A stretch of DNA of 64,000 nt from Ferruginibacter sp. (lineage in GTDB: Bacteria > Bacteroidota > Bacteroidia > Chitinophagales > Chitinophagaceae). A model generated the notes under the pieces. The model worked only from the letters and a program-made list of their open reading frames with translations, made no database searches and was not told the DNA's origin. Location: contig JABFQZ010000028.1 of assembly GCA_013141435.1 (NCBI GenBank), positions 45,642 through 109,641 of the forward strand, written 5' to 3'. Below, piece after piece: positions 18,906-27,904 of this stretch. The position numbers were made by a program, and so were the translations under genes. Each line of letters starts with the position of its first letter. Position 1 is the first letter of the stretch.

Positions 18906-18934
18906 ACACAGTTTATAAGATGCTACCTAAAATA

Positions 18935-18964
18935 AAAGCCCCAATTTTTATTGGGGCTTTTATT
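18935..18964. terminator. Bidirectional terminator, displaced pdhB terminator
   Basis: AAAGCCCCAA (18935-18944) pairs perfectly with TTGGGGCTTT (18951-18960), with T-rich sequence on both sides. It serves the minus-strand hydrolase gene that ends at 18988. Before the IS256 insertion it would also have ended pdhB, only a few bases after its stop. Confidence 0.8.
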
Positions 18965-18987
18965 TTGTGGTAAAAATTTATTAAACG

Positions 18988-19890
18988 TTAATTGTTTTCT
19001 TTTAACTCTGCCCATGCGGCTTCTAAAGATCTGCTAATACCTTCTCCCTTCCAGTCTGGCGAACCTATTATTGTTGTGGTTTTTAAATAATCTTCTTTTG
19101 ATAAAGCTTTATTTATGCTTTCTTTTGTGAAGGTTAATAGATTATCTAAATAATTTTTAAATTGTAATATATCGGTTTTTGAAATTACAATTTCATAACC
19201 ATCCCCTGCATGGCCACAAATAAACTGGGTAGCATCTTCAAATTTAGTAGCTATTTCTTCTAAAATTTTAGACCAGTTTGTAATGTTTGCACCAGCAGAT
19301 TTATCAATATAGGGATACTTTCTATTAAAAACTAAATCGCCTAAATGCACAATTTTTGCTTTTTCAAAATGTACAACAATATCGCCATTGGTGTGTGCAG
19401 CACCAAAATAATGTAAACTTATTTTTTCGCCTGTTAGTTTTTTACTCCAGCTTTTATCGAAAGTTATATTTGGGTATAACTGTTTGTTTTCTGTATTGTT
19501 TTTTTGTGCGGCATTAGTTTGATTTTTTAAAGAATTTGTGTGAGCTACTATATTTTGCACCAAATTTTTAAATGCAATATTGCCAGAAGTATGGTCGTAA
19601 TGGTGATGTGTGTTTATTAATAACTGAAATGGTTTTGAGGTTTTCTTTTTTATTTCATCGATACAATGCTGTGCACTATCTGGAAACTGAGCATCTACAA
19701 CTACAGTTCCTTTTTTGCTAAGCATAAATAAAATAGTGCCTCCTTTTTCGGAAAACACTCCTATATTGTTGTTTAGCATTTTTATTTTGTAAGGTTGCTC
19801 ATTTAGCAAAGAAGCAAGAGTAGCTTTGCTTAAAAATGAAAGTGATGCTAAAGTAAGTGTTGTGTTTTTTATAAAAGATCTGCGTTGCAT
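18988..19890 (-). CDS. Metallo-beta-lactamase-fold hydrolase with Tat-like signal
   Basis: The 300-residue protein carries the zinc-binding motif H-x-H-x-D-H as NTHHHYDHTSGN and further ligands in GAAHTNGDIVVH, HLGDLVF and FICGHAGDGYE. I start it at the ATG at 19890 because it gives MQRRSFIKNTTLTLASLSFL, a twin-arginine-like export signal; the upstream in-frame extension is hydrophobic and atypical. It is therefore expected in the periplasm. The fold is shared by beta-lactamases, glyoxalases and quinohemoprotein-type proteins, and the substrate cannot be told from the sequence. Confidence 0.85.
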   Translation of the reverse strand: MQRRSFIKNTTLTLASLSFLSKATLASLLNEQPYKIKMLNNNIGVFSEKGGTILFMLSKKGTVVVDAQFPDSAQHCIDEIKKKTSKPFQLLINTHHHYDHTSGNIAFKNLVQNIVAHTNSLKNQTNAAQKNNTENKQLYPNITFDKSWSKKLTGEKISLHYFGAAHTNGDIVVHFEKAKIVHLGDLVFNRKYPYIDKSAGANITNWSKILEEIATKFEDATQFICGHAGDGYEIVISKTDILQFKNYLDNLLTFTKESINKALSKEDYLKTTTIIGSPDWKGEGISRSLEAAWAELKENN

Positions 19891-19942
19891 AATTATTTTT
19901 TGAGTGTAAAAGATACTACAAAAATTTAGTAAAACTAAATAA

Positions 19943-19976
19943 AAAAAGCAACTCATTTTTTGAGTTGCTTTTTTAT
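19943..19976 (-). terminator. Intrinsic terminator after the DUF6263-like gene
   Basis: AAAAGCAACTCA pairs with TGAGTTGCTTTT around a T-rich loop, with A and T tracts on the two sides, 17 bases beyond the stop of the minus-strand gene at 19993. It overlaps the region just upstream of the hydrolase gene. Confidence 0.75.
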
Positions 19977-19992
19977 AATTTTAAAAATTTGC

Positions 19993-20790
19993 TTATTCAA
20001 CAGTTACAGTTGTTCTCGATTTTTTATTTAAAGGCATAGTTTGCCCCATTACTTCCATAGAACCGGTAGTTTCATCGTTAATAATAATTTCTTTTACAAT
20101 ACCTGTACTGTTATTTACAACAATAGTTCCATTGCTTTTAGAGTCTATTGTCATTTCCATACTCATTCCATTAGCTTCTTTTGTGGTAGTGCCTTTACTT
20201 GTAGCTGATAGAAGTACTGTAGCCATATTGTCTTTCATGCTTTGTAGTTCGTAATTTTTTATAGATTTTATATCAGATTCTGTAGTGGTTACTGTCCATT
20301 TATCTCCTATTTTTTTATCGGCTGGTATTACAAAAAATGCTGATGATGCTACGTTACCGTCGCCACCAGTAAGCATTGCTCCGGCATTGTTTTCATCATC
20401 TTTAGCGTCTGTTTTTTCTACTTTACCGTCAGTCTTATTTATGCTTATTTGTTCAACTGTATTAATTTTACTGCCAAGCATTTGGCCCATTTGCCCATCC
20501 ATATCTGCTTTATTATCCGAATCAAATTTTATGGTTTGCCCCATCATTTCACCATTCATTTGCATTTTAGATAAAGTGCTGTTGGCTTTATATAACTTTT
20601 CTTCTACAGCTGTAATTTTTAAAGTATTTACAGTATTTATCTCACTTTTATTAGTGCCTCCCATTGGCGATTCGCTCTCTAAAATTATTTTAGTAGATAG
20701 TTTAATTACTTTTTCGTTTTCTAATTTAATTGTTTGTGCTTGTGCAAAAAAAGTTGCAAAACATAGTGATAATAATACGATTTTTTTCAT
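19993..20790 (-). CDS. Exported DUF6263-like protein
   Basis: A 265-residue secreted protein with a clear signal peptide (MKKIVLLSLCFATFFAQAQ). The mature part is rich in Met, Lys and Thr and has alternating polar beta-strand patterns: NTLKITAVEEKLYKANSTL, KIGDKWTVTTTES and NSTGIVKEIIINDETTG. It resembles the DUF6263 family, whose members are uncharacterised periplasmic proteins of Bacteroidota; the assignment is by impression of pattern only. No catalytic motif or lipobox was seen. It is flanked by terminators on both sides and so is probably transcribed alone. Confidence 0.6.
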   Translation of the reverse strand: MKKIVLLSLCFATFFAQAQTIKLENEKVIKLSTKIILESESPMGGTNKSEINTVNTLKITAVEEKLYKANSTLSKMQMNGEMMGQTIKFDSDNKADMDGQMGQMLGSKINTVEQISINKTDGKVEKTDAKDDENNAGAMLTGGDGNVASSAFFVIPADKKIGDKWTVTTTESDIKSIKNYELQSMKDNMATVLLSATSKGTTTKEANGMSMEMTIDSKSNGTIVVNNSTGIVKEIIINDETTGSMEVMGQTMPLNKKSRTTVTVE

Positions 20791-20856
20791 TTTATTTTTT
20801 AGTTTAGGATGTAAAAATAGTAGTTCTTTAATTATTTATTCATAATAAAATGCAAA

Positions 20857-20890
20857 AAAAAAGGGCTATCTTAAAGATAGCCCTTTTTGT
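20857..20890 (-). terminator. Intrinsic terminator after the cold-shock gene
   Basis: AAAAGGGCTATCTT pairs with AAGATAGCCCTTTT with A and T tracts on either side, 15 bases beyond the stop of the minus-strand cold-shock gene. Confidence 0.8.
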
Positions 20891-20904
20891 AATAGAATGT
20901 TATA

Positions 20905-21105
20905 TTATCCGATAACAGTTACATTAACTGCATTCATTCCTTTTTTACCATTCTGCAATTCAAATTCTACTTTGTCGCCTTCTTTAATCTCATTGATTAA
21001 ACCACTTACGTGTACGAAAGTTTCTTTGTCAGAATCATCATGCTTAATAAATCCGAATCCTTTTTCAGAATTGAAAAACTTTACGGTTCCTTGATTTTTG
21101 TCCAT
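20905..21105 (-). CDS. Cold-shock (CspA-type) RNA-binding protein
   Basis: A 66-residue single cold-shock domain, which acts as an RNA chaperone melting mRNA secondary structure. RNP1 is KGFGFIKHD and RNP2 is ETFVHVSG; the start MDKNQGTVKFFN fits the family. I reject the 11-residue upstream extension because the ATG at 21105 gives the conserved N-terminus. A terminator follows closely, so the gene is monocistronic. Confidence 0.94.
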   Translation of the reverse strand: MDKNQGTVKFFNSEKGFGFIKHDDSDKETFVHVSGLINEIKEGDKVEFELQNGKKGMNAVNVTVIG

Positions 21106-21200
21106 TTTTTTTGTTTGTATTGTATTAATAAAGTGCAAATGTATGTGTTTTTTAATAAAAACCGTATTTAGTTTTTGGAATATAAAATATATTTTACTTA

Positions 21201-22286
21201 TTAACGTCTAAAAACTATCTTATTAGGATTTACTCCTGGTGCTACCGAAAACGAAAATTTCTTAACGCCTGTGCTAGAAAAGCATGTAATTTTGCCTGCA
21301 CTTACATAATTGCCAGCATCGGCTATATACACATCGCCATTTAATTCATCTACATCTAAACCATAAGGGGTTGTAATTAATGTACCATCGGTAATAAATT
21401 CGTTTCGGAGTACAACATTTGTGGCTGTGTTAAAAACTTTTGCAGTGCCAGCTCCTCCATAATTATTAAAACAATAAGCAATATCGCCAAAAATACGAAG
21501 GTGAGAATATTTATAATTTGGGCCAAGGTTTATTCCATTTGCATTGGTATTGCCATTTATTACACTTAGCGAAGGTGCAATACTTCCAAAATTACCATAA
21601 GCGCTTACAAAAATATTGCCAGCTTGGTTTATTTGCACTTTATTGGGGTTTACACCTACTTTTATTTTTTTAATTTCGGTTTCGGTATTCAAATCTATTA
21701 ACGATACTGTAGAGTCTGGTATAAGATTATAACCTCCAGAATTTGCTACATATAAATAATTTTCAGATGCTGCAATGCCTTCGGGGTTTGGTCCTACAGG
21801 TATTGTGTTTGTTATTGTAAGCAATGTTGTATCTATTACACTTACTTTATTATCGTAAGCAGTTACAAATACTTTTCCTCTTGCAGCAATAGCGTATCGT
21901 GGGCTTTTGTTTATTGGACCTTGTATAAAACTTATGTTTTTTATAAAAGTTGCATTATTTGCATTTAAAACAGTAACTCTGCCCGAAACATTTAGTACAA
22001 TATACAATTTGCTGCCGTATACTATCATATCATTTCCTGTATCGCCAAGGCCACCAGTAATTGTTGGGTTTTGTTGCAAAAAGAAATCTCCAATTATTGT
22101 ATTTGTACTGTTATTGTAATAGGATAGTTTAGTATTATTTCCTCCAAAACCACCTTCACTAAGTATGTATTCGCCAATGGCTGGTGTAAGTTGTGTAGGA
22201 GCTGTAGTAATCGGGTCGTCTTTTTTGCAACCAAATATAATTGTACTAAGTGTAATAATTAATAAAGTAATTTTAGTTTTTTTCAT
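21201..22286 (-). CDS. Beta-propeller surface lipoprotein, BtuG-like
   Basis: A 361-residue lipoprotein. The signal peptide ends in the lipobox FGC (MKKTKITLLIITLSTIIFGC, Cys20) and is followed by KKDD, a pattern typical of surface export in Bacteroidota. The rest consists of YVTN/YncE-type propeller blades (VLNANNATFIKNISFIQG, VTAYDNKVSVIDTTLLTITN, VANSGGYNL, SLIDLNTETEIKKIKVGVNP). It begins 3 bases after the BtuB-like receptor gene and shares its cobalamin riboswitch. In Bacteroides, BtuG is a surface propeller lipoprotein that captures B12 and lids BtuB. By operon, lipobox and fold this is a BtuG-like protein; function is inferred. Confidence 0.75.
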   Translation of the reverse strand: MKKTKITLLIITLSTIIFGCKKDDPITTAPTQLTPAIGEYILSEGGFGGNNTKLSYYNNSTNTIIGDFFLQQNPTITGGLGDTGNDMIVYGSKLYIVLNVSGRVTVLNANNATFIKNISFIQGPINKSPRYAIAARGKVFVTAYDNKVSVIDTTLLTITNTIPVGPNPEGIAASENYLYVANSGGYNLIPDSTVSLIDLNTETEIKKIKVGVNPNKVQINQAGNIFVSAYGNFGSIAPSLSVINGNTNANGINLGPNYKYSHLRIFGDIAYCFNNYGGAGTAKVFNTATNVVLRNEFITDGTLITTPYGLDVDELNGDVYIADAGNYVSAGKITCFSSTGVKKFSFSVAPGVNPNKIVFRR

Positions 22287-22289
22287 GTT

Positions 22290-24287
22290 TTATTTTTTTG
22301 ATTTAAATGTGGCTAAAATGGTAAATCGGTAATTAAATTTTGGCATTGGGTAATATTTTATAATTTCATATTGTGTATTAAAAACATTATTTGCTTCTAC
22401 AATTATTTTATAATTTTCTTTAAAAATATAATCAAAAGAAAAATCGCTACTACTCCAACTTTTTAGAAAATTTTCGGTTGTTGCATCTCCTTGACGATAC
22501 CGAAACGATGAGTGCAACATATTGTAATTGAATCCTATTTTTTTGTATTGTAGCCCAGCACTTGCACCAGCAGTGTATGGTGGTGTATATGGTAATTGTG
22601 TTTTGTAGGTAGAAAAATTTGGGTTACTTAAATCTAATGCTTGCTGATGAGTATAAAATAATTTTGTATAAATGTTAAGTTTTTTTGTTGGCAAAAAATC
22701 AAATGCTATTGTAGCATCTAAACCTTTTATTTTTACAATACCAACATTTTGCATGCTCCACTGAAAAAGATTTTGCCTAGGTACTGCCAAAATTTTATTG
22801 TGTACATTATTAATATATATATCGGTAGTAAATAATATTTTTTTTAAAAAACCAGTTGTTTTTTTTGAATAGGTAAATCCTACATTAAATTGCTCTACGG
22901 TTTCGGGTTTTAGGTTGGTATTACCAATGTGAGTATAATACAAATCATTAAATGTGGGAGCTCTAAATATATGCTTGTAAAAACTTCGTACATAAAAATT
23001 ATTTGTAAAGAAAGGTTTTACAGAAACTGCAATTGAAGGAGAAAGCTGTTGCAATTTTTTTGCAGTATTGCCATACACTACTTTTTCTGTAATGCTTGTG
23101 AGTAAAGCATTTGCCGAAATTTCTGCTTTATTATTTTTAAAAAGTAATGCAATATTGTTTAAAAAACTATTTCGGGTAGGTGTAGCAAAAGTGTCGGCAA
23201 AAATATCTGTACGTTTTAATGAGCTGTTAAAATAATCTGATGCATAGCTTGCATATAAATATTTGTTTATTTTTAATTTATAAACAATAGATAAATATTT
23301 TTCTTTTTGTATAAATTCATTTTCTAAAAAATGTAAATTGTTAGGGTAGTTTGGGTCATAATAATAATTTTTATCGTAACTGTATTTTGCATTTATTGCA
23401 AATAAGTTTTTTTTGTTTATTTTATTTTGCCAACTTGTTTGTACAAAAAAATTGTTGTCGTTTAGTATTTGATTACCAGTATTATTGTACAAAATAATAG
23501 CACCTGGCAATCCTCTTTTTGAGCTGTAATAAAACACTTTGCATTTAATTTTATTGCTATCATTTATAAAGTAGGTAGCATCGTACTCTATATTGTACGA
23601 TTTAATATCCGAATTTTTTCGTCTTTCTTTTTGGTTATTATTTTCGTAAGAGGTATAGTAATAATTATTTTTAGCCGATAAGTACTGTGCATTGAGGCTG
23701 TATTGTATTTTATTTTTTATAGCAGTTTTAAATAAAATACTAGGAGTAATATACCCAAATGAACCTTGGGTTATTTTAACCGATAATATTTTTTTTTCTG
23801 TTTTATTAAATGTGCCTGTTGTAGTTTTTATATTTAGCAAAGAGGCATTGGAATATGCTCTGGCAGGCAATAGCAAGTCGATAGCATTTCCATTATACAA
23901 CTCTATTTGCTCAATATTTTGTAATGAAATTTTGCCTAAATCTATTTGACCAGCTTGTGCATTGCTTAAAGCCATGCCATCGTAAAATACAGCTACATTA
24001 TTTGCACCTAGGCTACGTACATTTATTGTTTTTAGCCCACCTGCGCCACCATAATCTTTTACTTGTACACCTGCAAATTTTTTTACAGCATCGGCTACCG
24101 AAGTGCTATTTATTTTTTGGAGTTGCTCGTTATTTAATTGTTGTACTGGTGTACTATTGGTTGCTGTATTTTTTTCTTTTAGGGCAAGTACTTTTACATT
24201 GCTTAGTGTATCATGTTTTTGAGCCACACATACTATAGCATTTGCAGTGCAAAATAAGGTAAGGAAATATGCAATAAAATGTTTCAA
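22290..24287 (-). CDS. TonB-dependent receptor, BtuB-like cobalamin transporter
   Basis: A 665-residue outer-membrane receptor. After the signal peptide (MKHFIAYFLTLFCTANAIVCVAQ) comes a TonB-box-like start, then the plug domain (about residues 45-150: VADAVKKFAGVQVKDYGG, INVRSLGANNVAVFYDGM). The 22-strand barrel follows, with the RAPTFNDLYYTHIGNTNLKPE motif and the terminal YRFTILATF strand. A cobalamin riboswitch in its leader marks it as a corrinoid receptor, taking up B12 with TonB energy. It lacks the N-terminal carboxypeptidase-like domain common in SusC receptors. The downstream BtuG-like gene is 3 bases away. Confidence 0.85.
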   Translation of the reverse strand: MKHFIAYFLTLFCTANAIVCVAQKHDTLSNVKVLALKEKNTATNSTPVQQLNNEQLQKINSTSVADAVKKFAGVQVKDYGGAGGLKTINVRSLGANNVAVFYDGMALSNAQAGQIDLGKISLQNIEQIELYNGNAIDLLLPARAYSNASLLNIKTTTGTFNKTEKKILSVKITQGSFGYITPSILFKTAIKNKIQYSLNAQYLSAKNNYYYTSYENNNQKERRKNSDIKSYNIEYDATYFINDSNKIKCKVFYYSSKRGLPGAIILYNNTGNQILNDNNFFVQTSWQNKINKKNLFAINAKYSYDKNYYYDPNYPNNLHFLENEFIQKEKYLSIVYKLKINKYLYASYASDYFNSSLKRTDIFADTFATPTRNSFLNNIALLFKNNKAEISANALLTSITEKVVYGNTAKKLQQLSPSIAVSVKPFFTNNFYVRSFYKHIFRAPTFNDLYYTHIGNTNLKPETVEQFNVGFTYSKKTTGFLKKILFTTDIYINNVHNKILAVPRQNLFQWSMQNVGIVKIKGLDATIAFDFLPTKKLNIYTKLFYTHQQALDLSNPNFSTYKTQLPYTPPYTAGASAGLQYKKIGFNYNMLHSSFRYRQGDATTENFLKSWSSSDFSFDYIFKENYKIIVEANNVFNTQYEIIKYYPMPKFNYRFTILATFKSKK

Positions 24288-24384
24288 ATAATAGCTGTTT
24301 AAATTTACAGCTTACGAGTGAGTATAGATATGCAAATGCATTACAATAAGCATCTACAGCCTTTCACCCGAAAGCATTGTTGAT

Positions 24385-24545
24385 TTATGTAGAACATTGG
24401 CAGGTCTTCTGGCTTACTACATTTTAAACAACCTTCCCGTTTTTTACAGTGGTATAATTAGTTTAAAATATTTTTCGTTTGTTACAATACGAAGTAGTAT
24501 TACAGCTACGGGGATAGCTCATGATTTACACATGATTCCCTTTTA
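24385..24545 (-). promoter_or_regulatory. Cobalamin riboswitch
   Basis: Read on the minus strand, the 383-base gap before the receptor gene contains the class signatures in order: AAAGGGAATCATGTG near 24545-24529, ATCCCCGTAGCTGTAATAC near 24514-24496, ACCACTG (24453-24447), ACGGGAAGGTTG, and the B12-box-type AAGCCAGAAGACCTGCC (24415-24399). Adenosylcobalamin binding would repress the receptor and lipoprotein genes downstream. A GCTTTC/GAAAGGC-type hairpin near 24375-24359 may be part of the expression platform. Exact ends are approximate. Confidence 0.92.
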
Positions 24546-24614
24546 ATTTCAATTTTTTTAAAAATCAAAAACCATATTCTTACTCAAAGATACATTTTTT
24601 TGTGCAAGGGAATA

Positions 24615-24650
24615 AAAAAAATACCCTCAAAAATTTGAGGGTATTTTTTA
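24615..24650 (-). terminator. Intrinsic terminator after the pyrophosphatase gene
   Basis: AATACCCTCAAA pairs with TTTGAGGGTATT around a two-base AA centre, with A and T tracts on both sides, about 20 bases past the stop of the minus-strand pyrophosphatase gene. It also isolates that gene from the riboswitch region. Confidence 0.8.
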
Positions 24651-24670
24651 AAATATCATTAAATAGATAA

Positions 24671-27442
24671 TTATTTTTTTGTAACTCTTACGTCTATTCT
24701 TCTGTTTTGCGCTTGGCAAGCTTTGGTATCATTAGCTTCGCATATTGGGTGTAATGGACCATAACCTTCGGCCGATAAACGGTTTGCTGCTACACCTAAT
24801 TTTACTAATGCATCTTTTGCTACATTAGCTCTTTCGGCAGATAGTTTTACATTAAAAGAAGAATCGCCAACGTTATCTGTATAACCACCCATTTTCAACT
24901 CTACTGCAGGGTAAGCTGCCATTAAAGATGCAATGTTTTTTAGCTGTGCTTCCGATGTTGTTTTTAGTGTAGATTTACCAGTTTCAAAATACAATCTATC
25001 TAAACTAAACCAAGAAGATTTATTTACCTCTTGCGCTTTATCATTTATAAAAGTATTAAGAGCAGCTTCTACCGAGTTTGCACCTACATTTATTGAAGTA
25101 CCATTTGCCAATTTAATATCGGTATTTGCACCAAGGTCGGCTACAAAATCGCCATCGGTATTTACACTTCCTTTTATTGTAGTGGCTGTGGTTGTTTCTA
25201 CACCAGTACTATCTATATTTTTTATTATCTTTTTTTCGATAATAGTTTCAGCACCAGCGCCAGTACTCATTTTCATTAATGTTTCTATTTGCGCTTTTCT
25301 GTTTGCTTCTATTTTACCAGCATGTAATTTTGCTAGTGTAGGAGCTATTACTAAAGATACAATGCTCATTAATTTTATTAAAATATTCATAGATGGACCA
25401 GAAGTATCTTTAAAAGGATCACCAACTGTATCGCCAGTTACAGATGCTTTGTGCGGTTCCGATTTTTTGTAATACATAGTTCCATTTATATCTACCCCTT
25501 TTTCAAAAGATTTTTTTGCATTATCCCATGCACCACCTGCATTGTTTTGAAATATACCCATAAGTACACCACAAACTGTAGCACCAGCAAGAAAACCTCC
25601 CAACACTTCTGGACCAAATACGAACCCAATAATTATAGGTGTTAAAATAGCTATAGCACCAGGCAACATCATTTTCTTTAAAGATGCTTCTGTAGATATC
25701 GCTACACATTTATCGTACTCTGGTTTGCCTGTACCTTCCATAATACCAGGAATGGTACGAAACTGGCGACGAACTTCTTCTACCATTGCCATAGCAGCTT
25801 CCCCAACGGCTTTAATAGCTAACGATGAAAATATAAATGGAATCATACCTCCTACAAATAAACCTGCCAATACATCGGCATGATAAATATCTATTCCATC
25901 TATTTTTGCAATACCAACAAAGGCAGCAAATAATGCTAGTGCAGTTAATGCTGCAGAAGCTATTGCAAAACCTTTACCGCTAGCTGCAGTAGTATTTCCA
26001 ACAGCATCTAAAATATCTGTTTTTTCACGTACATCGGCTGGTAACTCACTCATTTCGGCAATACCACCAGCATTGTCAGCAATTGGGCCAAATGCATCTA
26101 TAGCCAATTGCATAGCCGTAGTAGCCATCATACCAGCAGCCGCAATAGCCACACCGTATAGCCCTGCAAAATAATATGAACCATAAATACCAGCAGCTAA
26201 AACCAATATAGGAAGTAATGTACTCTCCATACCTACAGCCAAGCCACCAATAATATTTGTAGCATGCCCAGTAGCACTTTGGCGTATAATACTCATAACC
26301 GGACGTTTGCCCATTGCAGTATAATACTCAGTAATAATACTCATTAAAGCACCTACAATAAGCCCAACCATTATAGCTCCAAAAACTTTGTTTGGTGTAA
26401 ATGTAAACCCACGCAATACCATTGTTTCGGGCATTAAAAATTGTACCAAAAAGTAACAACCAATTGCAGTAAGTACCATAGAACCCCAGTTGCCCATATT
26501 TAAAGCAGATTGTACTTTATGTGTGCTCAAACCAGCGCTATCGCTTATGCGTACAAAAAAAGTACCCACTATAGATAATATTATACCCATTGCAGCTATA
26601 AGCATAGGCAATAAAATTGGAGCAAAACCACCAAAATTATCTACACCACTGCTAATTGTTTCTCTACCAAGTACCATAGTAGCCAATACTGTAGCCACAT
26701 AGCTACCAAATAAATCGGCTCCCATACCTGCTACGTCACCTACATTATCGCCTACATTATCAGCAATTGTTGCAGGGTTGCGAGGATCATCTTCTGGTAT
26801 TCCAGCTTCTACTTTACCTACTAAATCGGCACCTACATCGGCAGCTTTTGTATAAATACCACCACCAACTCTAGCAAAAAGTGCAATACTTTCAGCACCT
26901 AAAGAAAAACCCGTTAATATTTCAATAGTACGTTCCATTTCCAAACTATCTACATGAGCACCTGGAGCAAATACCATTTTTAAAATTATGTATAATGCAC
27001 CTAAGCCAAGCACTGCCAAACCAGCAACACCCATACCCATTACACTACCGCCAGTAAAAGATACCGATAATGCCTTGCTTAAACTAGTACGAGCAGCTTG
27101 TGCAGTACGCACATTTGCTTTGGTAGCTATTTTCATACCAATAAAACCAGCCAATGCACTAAAAAAAGCTCCTAGTATAAATGCAATTGCAATACTCCAA
27201 TGGCTATTTTCATTTGAGTATCCCATTACGCCCAATAGCAACGCTGCTATAATTACAAAATAGGTTAAAATTTTGTACTCAGCTTTCAAAAAAGCCATAG
27301 CACCTTCGGCTATATAAGTACTAATTTCTTTCATGCGGTCGTTGCCAGCATCTTGCTTGCTTACCCAAGCATACTTTACAAAAGTGTACAATAAGCCAAC
27401 TATGCCCATTGCAGGTACTACGTAAATTAAATTTTCCATCAT
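24671..27442 (-). CDS. hppA: Membrane pyrophosphatase (ion pump) fused to a C-terminal OmpA domain
   Basis: The enzyme hydrolyses pyrophosphate and exports H+ and/or Na+ across the inner membrane. Residues about 1-715 form the usual multi-span pump with the substrate loop [40 protein letters not shown] and [25 protein letters not shown] carries Ala where K+-independent enzymes have Lys, suggesting the K+-dependent subfamily. An extra transmembrane segment ([20 protein letters not shown]) and a Ser/Thr-rich linker follow. Residues about 809-923 are an OmpA/MotB peptidoglycan-binding domain ([36 protein letters not shown]). The total of 923 residues is well above the usual 670-770. I use the ATG at 27442 to drop an 8-residue leader. 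Confidence 0.93.
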   Translation of the reverse strand: MMENLIYVVPAMGIVGLLYTFVKYAWVSKQDAGNDRMKEISTYIAEGAMAFLKAEYKILTYFVIIAALLLGVMGYSNENSHWSIAIAFILGAFFSALAGFIGMKIATKANVRTAQAARTSLSKALSVSFTGGSVMGMGVAGLAVLGLGALYIILKMVFAPGAHVDSLEMERTIEILTGFSLGAESIALFARVGGGIYTKAADVGADLVGKVEAGIPEDDPRNPATIADNVGDNVGDVAGMGADLFGSYVATVLATMVLGRETISSGVDNFGGFAPILLPMLIAAMGIILSIVGTFFVRISDSAGLSTHKVQSALNMGNWGSMVLTAIGCYFLVQFLMPETMVLRGFTFTPNKVFGAIMVGLIVGALMSIITEYYTAMGKRPVMSIIRQSATGHATNIIGGLAVGMESTLLPILVLAAGIYGSYYFAGLYGVAIAAAGMMATTAMQLAIDAFGPIADNAGGIAEMSELPADVREKTDILDAVGNTTAASGKGFAIASAALTALALFAAFVGIAKIDGIDIYHADVLAGLFVGGMIPFIFSSLAIKAVGEAAMAMVEEVRRQFRTIPGIMEGTGKPEYDKCVAISTEASLKKMMLPGAIAILTPIIIGFVFGPEVLGGFLAGATVCGVLMGIFQNNAGGAWDNAKKSFEKGVDINGTMYYKKSEPHKASVTGDTVGDPFKDTSGPSMNILIKLMSIVSLVIAPTLAKLHAGKIEANRKAQIETLMKMSTGAGAETIIEKKIIKNIDSTGVETTTATTIKGSVNTDGDFVADLGANTDIKLANGTSINVGANSVEAALNTFINDKAQEVNKSSWFSLDRLYFETGKSTLKTTSEAQLKNIASLMAAYPAVELKMGGYTDNVGDSSFNVKLSAERANVAKDALVKLGVAANRLSAEGYGPLHPICEANDTKACQAQNRRIDVRVTKK

Positions 27443-27463
27443 AAAAATGTGTTTTTTTGGTCG

Positions 27464-27471
27464 CAAAAATA
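27464..27471 (-). promoter_or_regulatory. Bacteroidota -7 promoter box for the pyrophosphatase gene
   Basis: On the minus strand the sequence reads TATTTTTG followed by C, 22 bases before the start at 27442. Confidence 0.5.
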
Positions 27472-27600
27472 GGGAAAAAGGGCTAAAAATTGCTATTTAT
27501 AATTGAATAAGTAAAAGCAACAATGTAATACTTAATAAATGTAAGGTTTTTGCCGTGAAAGATAGTAGATAATATTTTGGGGCTGTATGCTTTATATCAA

Positions 27601-27662
27601 AGTTCCACATTTGTAGTGGCTATCGTTGCAAGTCCTTGCCTTCGTTCCTCAGGCTGTGGAAA
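27601..27662 (-). repeat. Dispersed repeat family 2, copy 1
   Basis: On the minus strand this reads CCACAGCCTGAGGAACGAAG, then GCAAGGACTTGC and ACTACAAATGTGGAACT. The ends CCACA and TGTGG are complementary, so it can fold on itself. A related copy lies at 37796-37866 with the same GAGGAACGAA and ACAAATGTGGAA blocks. The gap between the pyrophosphatase and OsmC genes (27443-27904) otherwise holds only the promoter box and the attC-like element. Confidence 0.65.
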
Positions 27663-27758
27663 GTTTTATTTAGTCGTTTAGTCTATTTTGCAAGTCCATT
27701 CTTTCATGAAAAATTCTTGTTATTTCAATAGGATTATTAGTAAATTTTCTGTAAAATA

Positions 27759-27883
27759 TAACGTTTGGATATTGGCGAAGTTGGGAGATTAAAAGCACAA
27801 ATGTTCAATTCAGTACAAAAGTTCAATAGTATTCTAATGTTCAAATTTAGTACTTCTGCCCCAATTTTGCCAATACCGTGTTA
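27759..27883 (-). repeat. attC-like inverted-repeat element after the OsmC gene
   Basis: In the sense of the OsmC gene, the element starts 22 bases after the stop codon with TAACACGGTATTGGCAAAA and TTGGGGC, and ends with TCCCAACTTCGCCAATATCC and AAACGTTA. The arms pair imperfectly over about 24 bases (TAAC, GG, TATTGGC, TTGGG). The left arm matches that of the element at 61036 (AACA, GGT, TTGGCA, ATTGGGGC). The architecture resembles integron attC recombination sites, but the canonical GTTRRRY core is not exact. Confidence 0.55.
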
Positions 27884-27904
27884 GAAGTTCGTTGTTCTTC
27901 TCGG

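Larger units (their letters stand above)
17584..18927 (-). mobile_element. Complete IS256-family insertion sequence
   Basis: The element is 1344 bp long. Its imperfect 26-bp terminal inverted repeats lie at 17584-17609 (GACAGTATCTCATAAAG...) and, in reverse complement, at 18902-18927 (GGTAGCATCTTATAAAC...), with 21 of 26 positions matching. It is flanked by an exact 8-bp direct repeat TAAAATAA (17576-17583 and 18928-18935), the expected IS256-type target duplication. A single transposase gene reads on the minus strand, and a 42-bp palindrome lies between its start and the right end. Intact ends, duplication and ORF suggest a recent, potentially active insertion. Confidence 0.93.
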
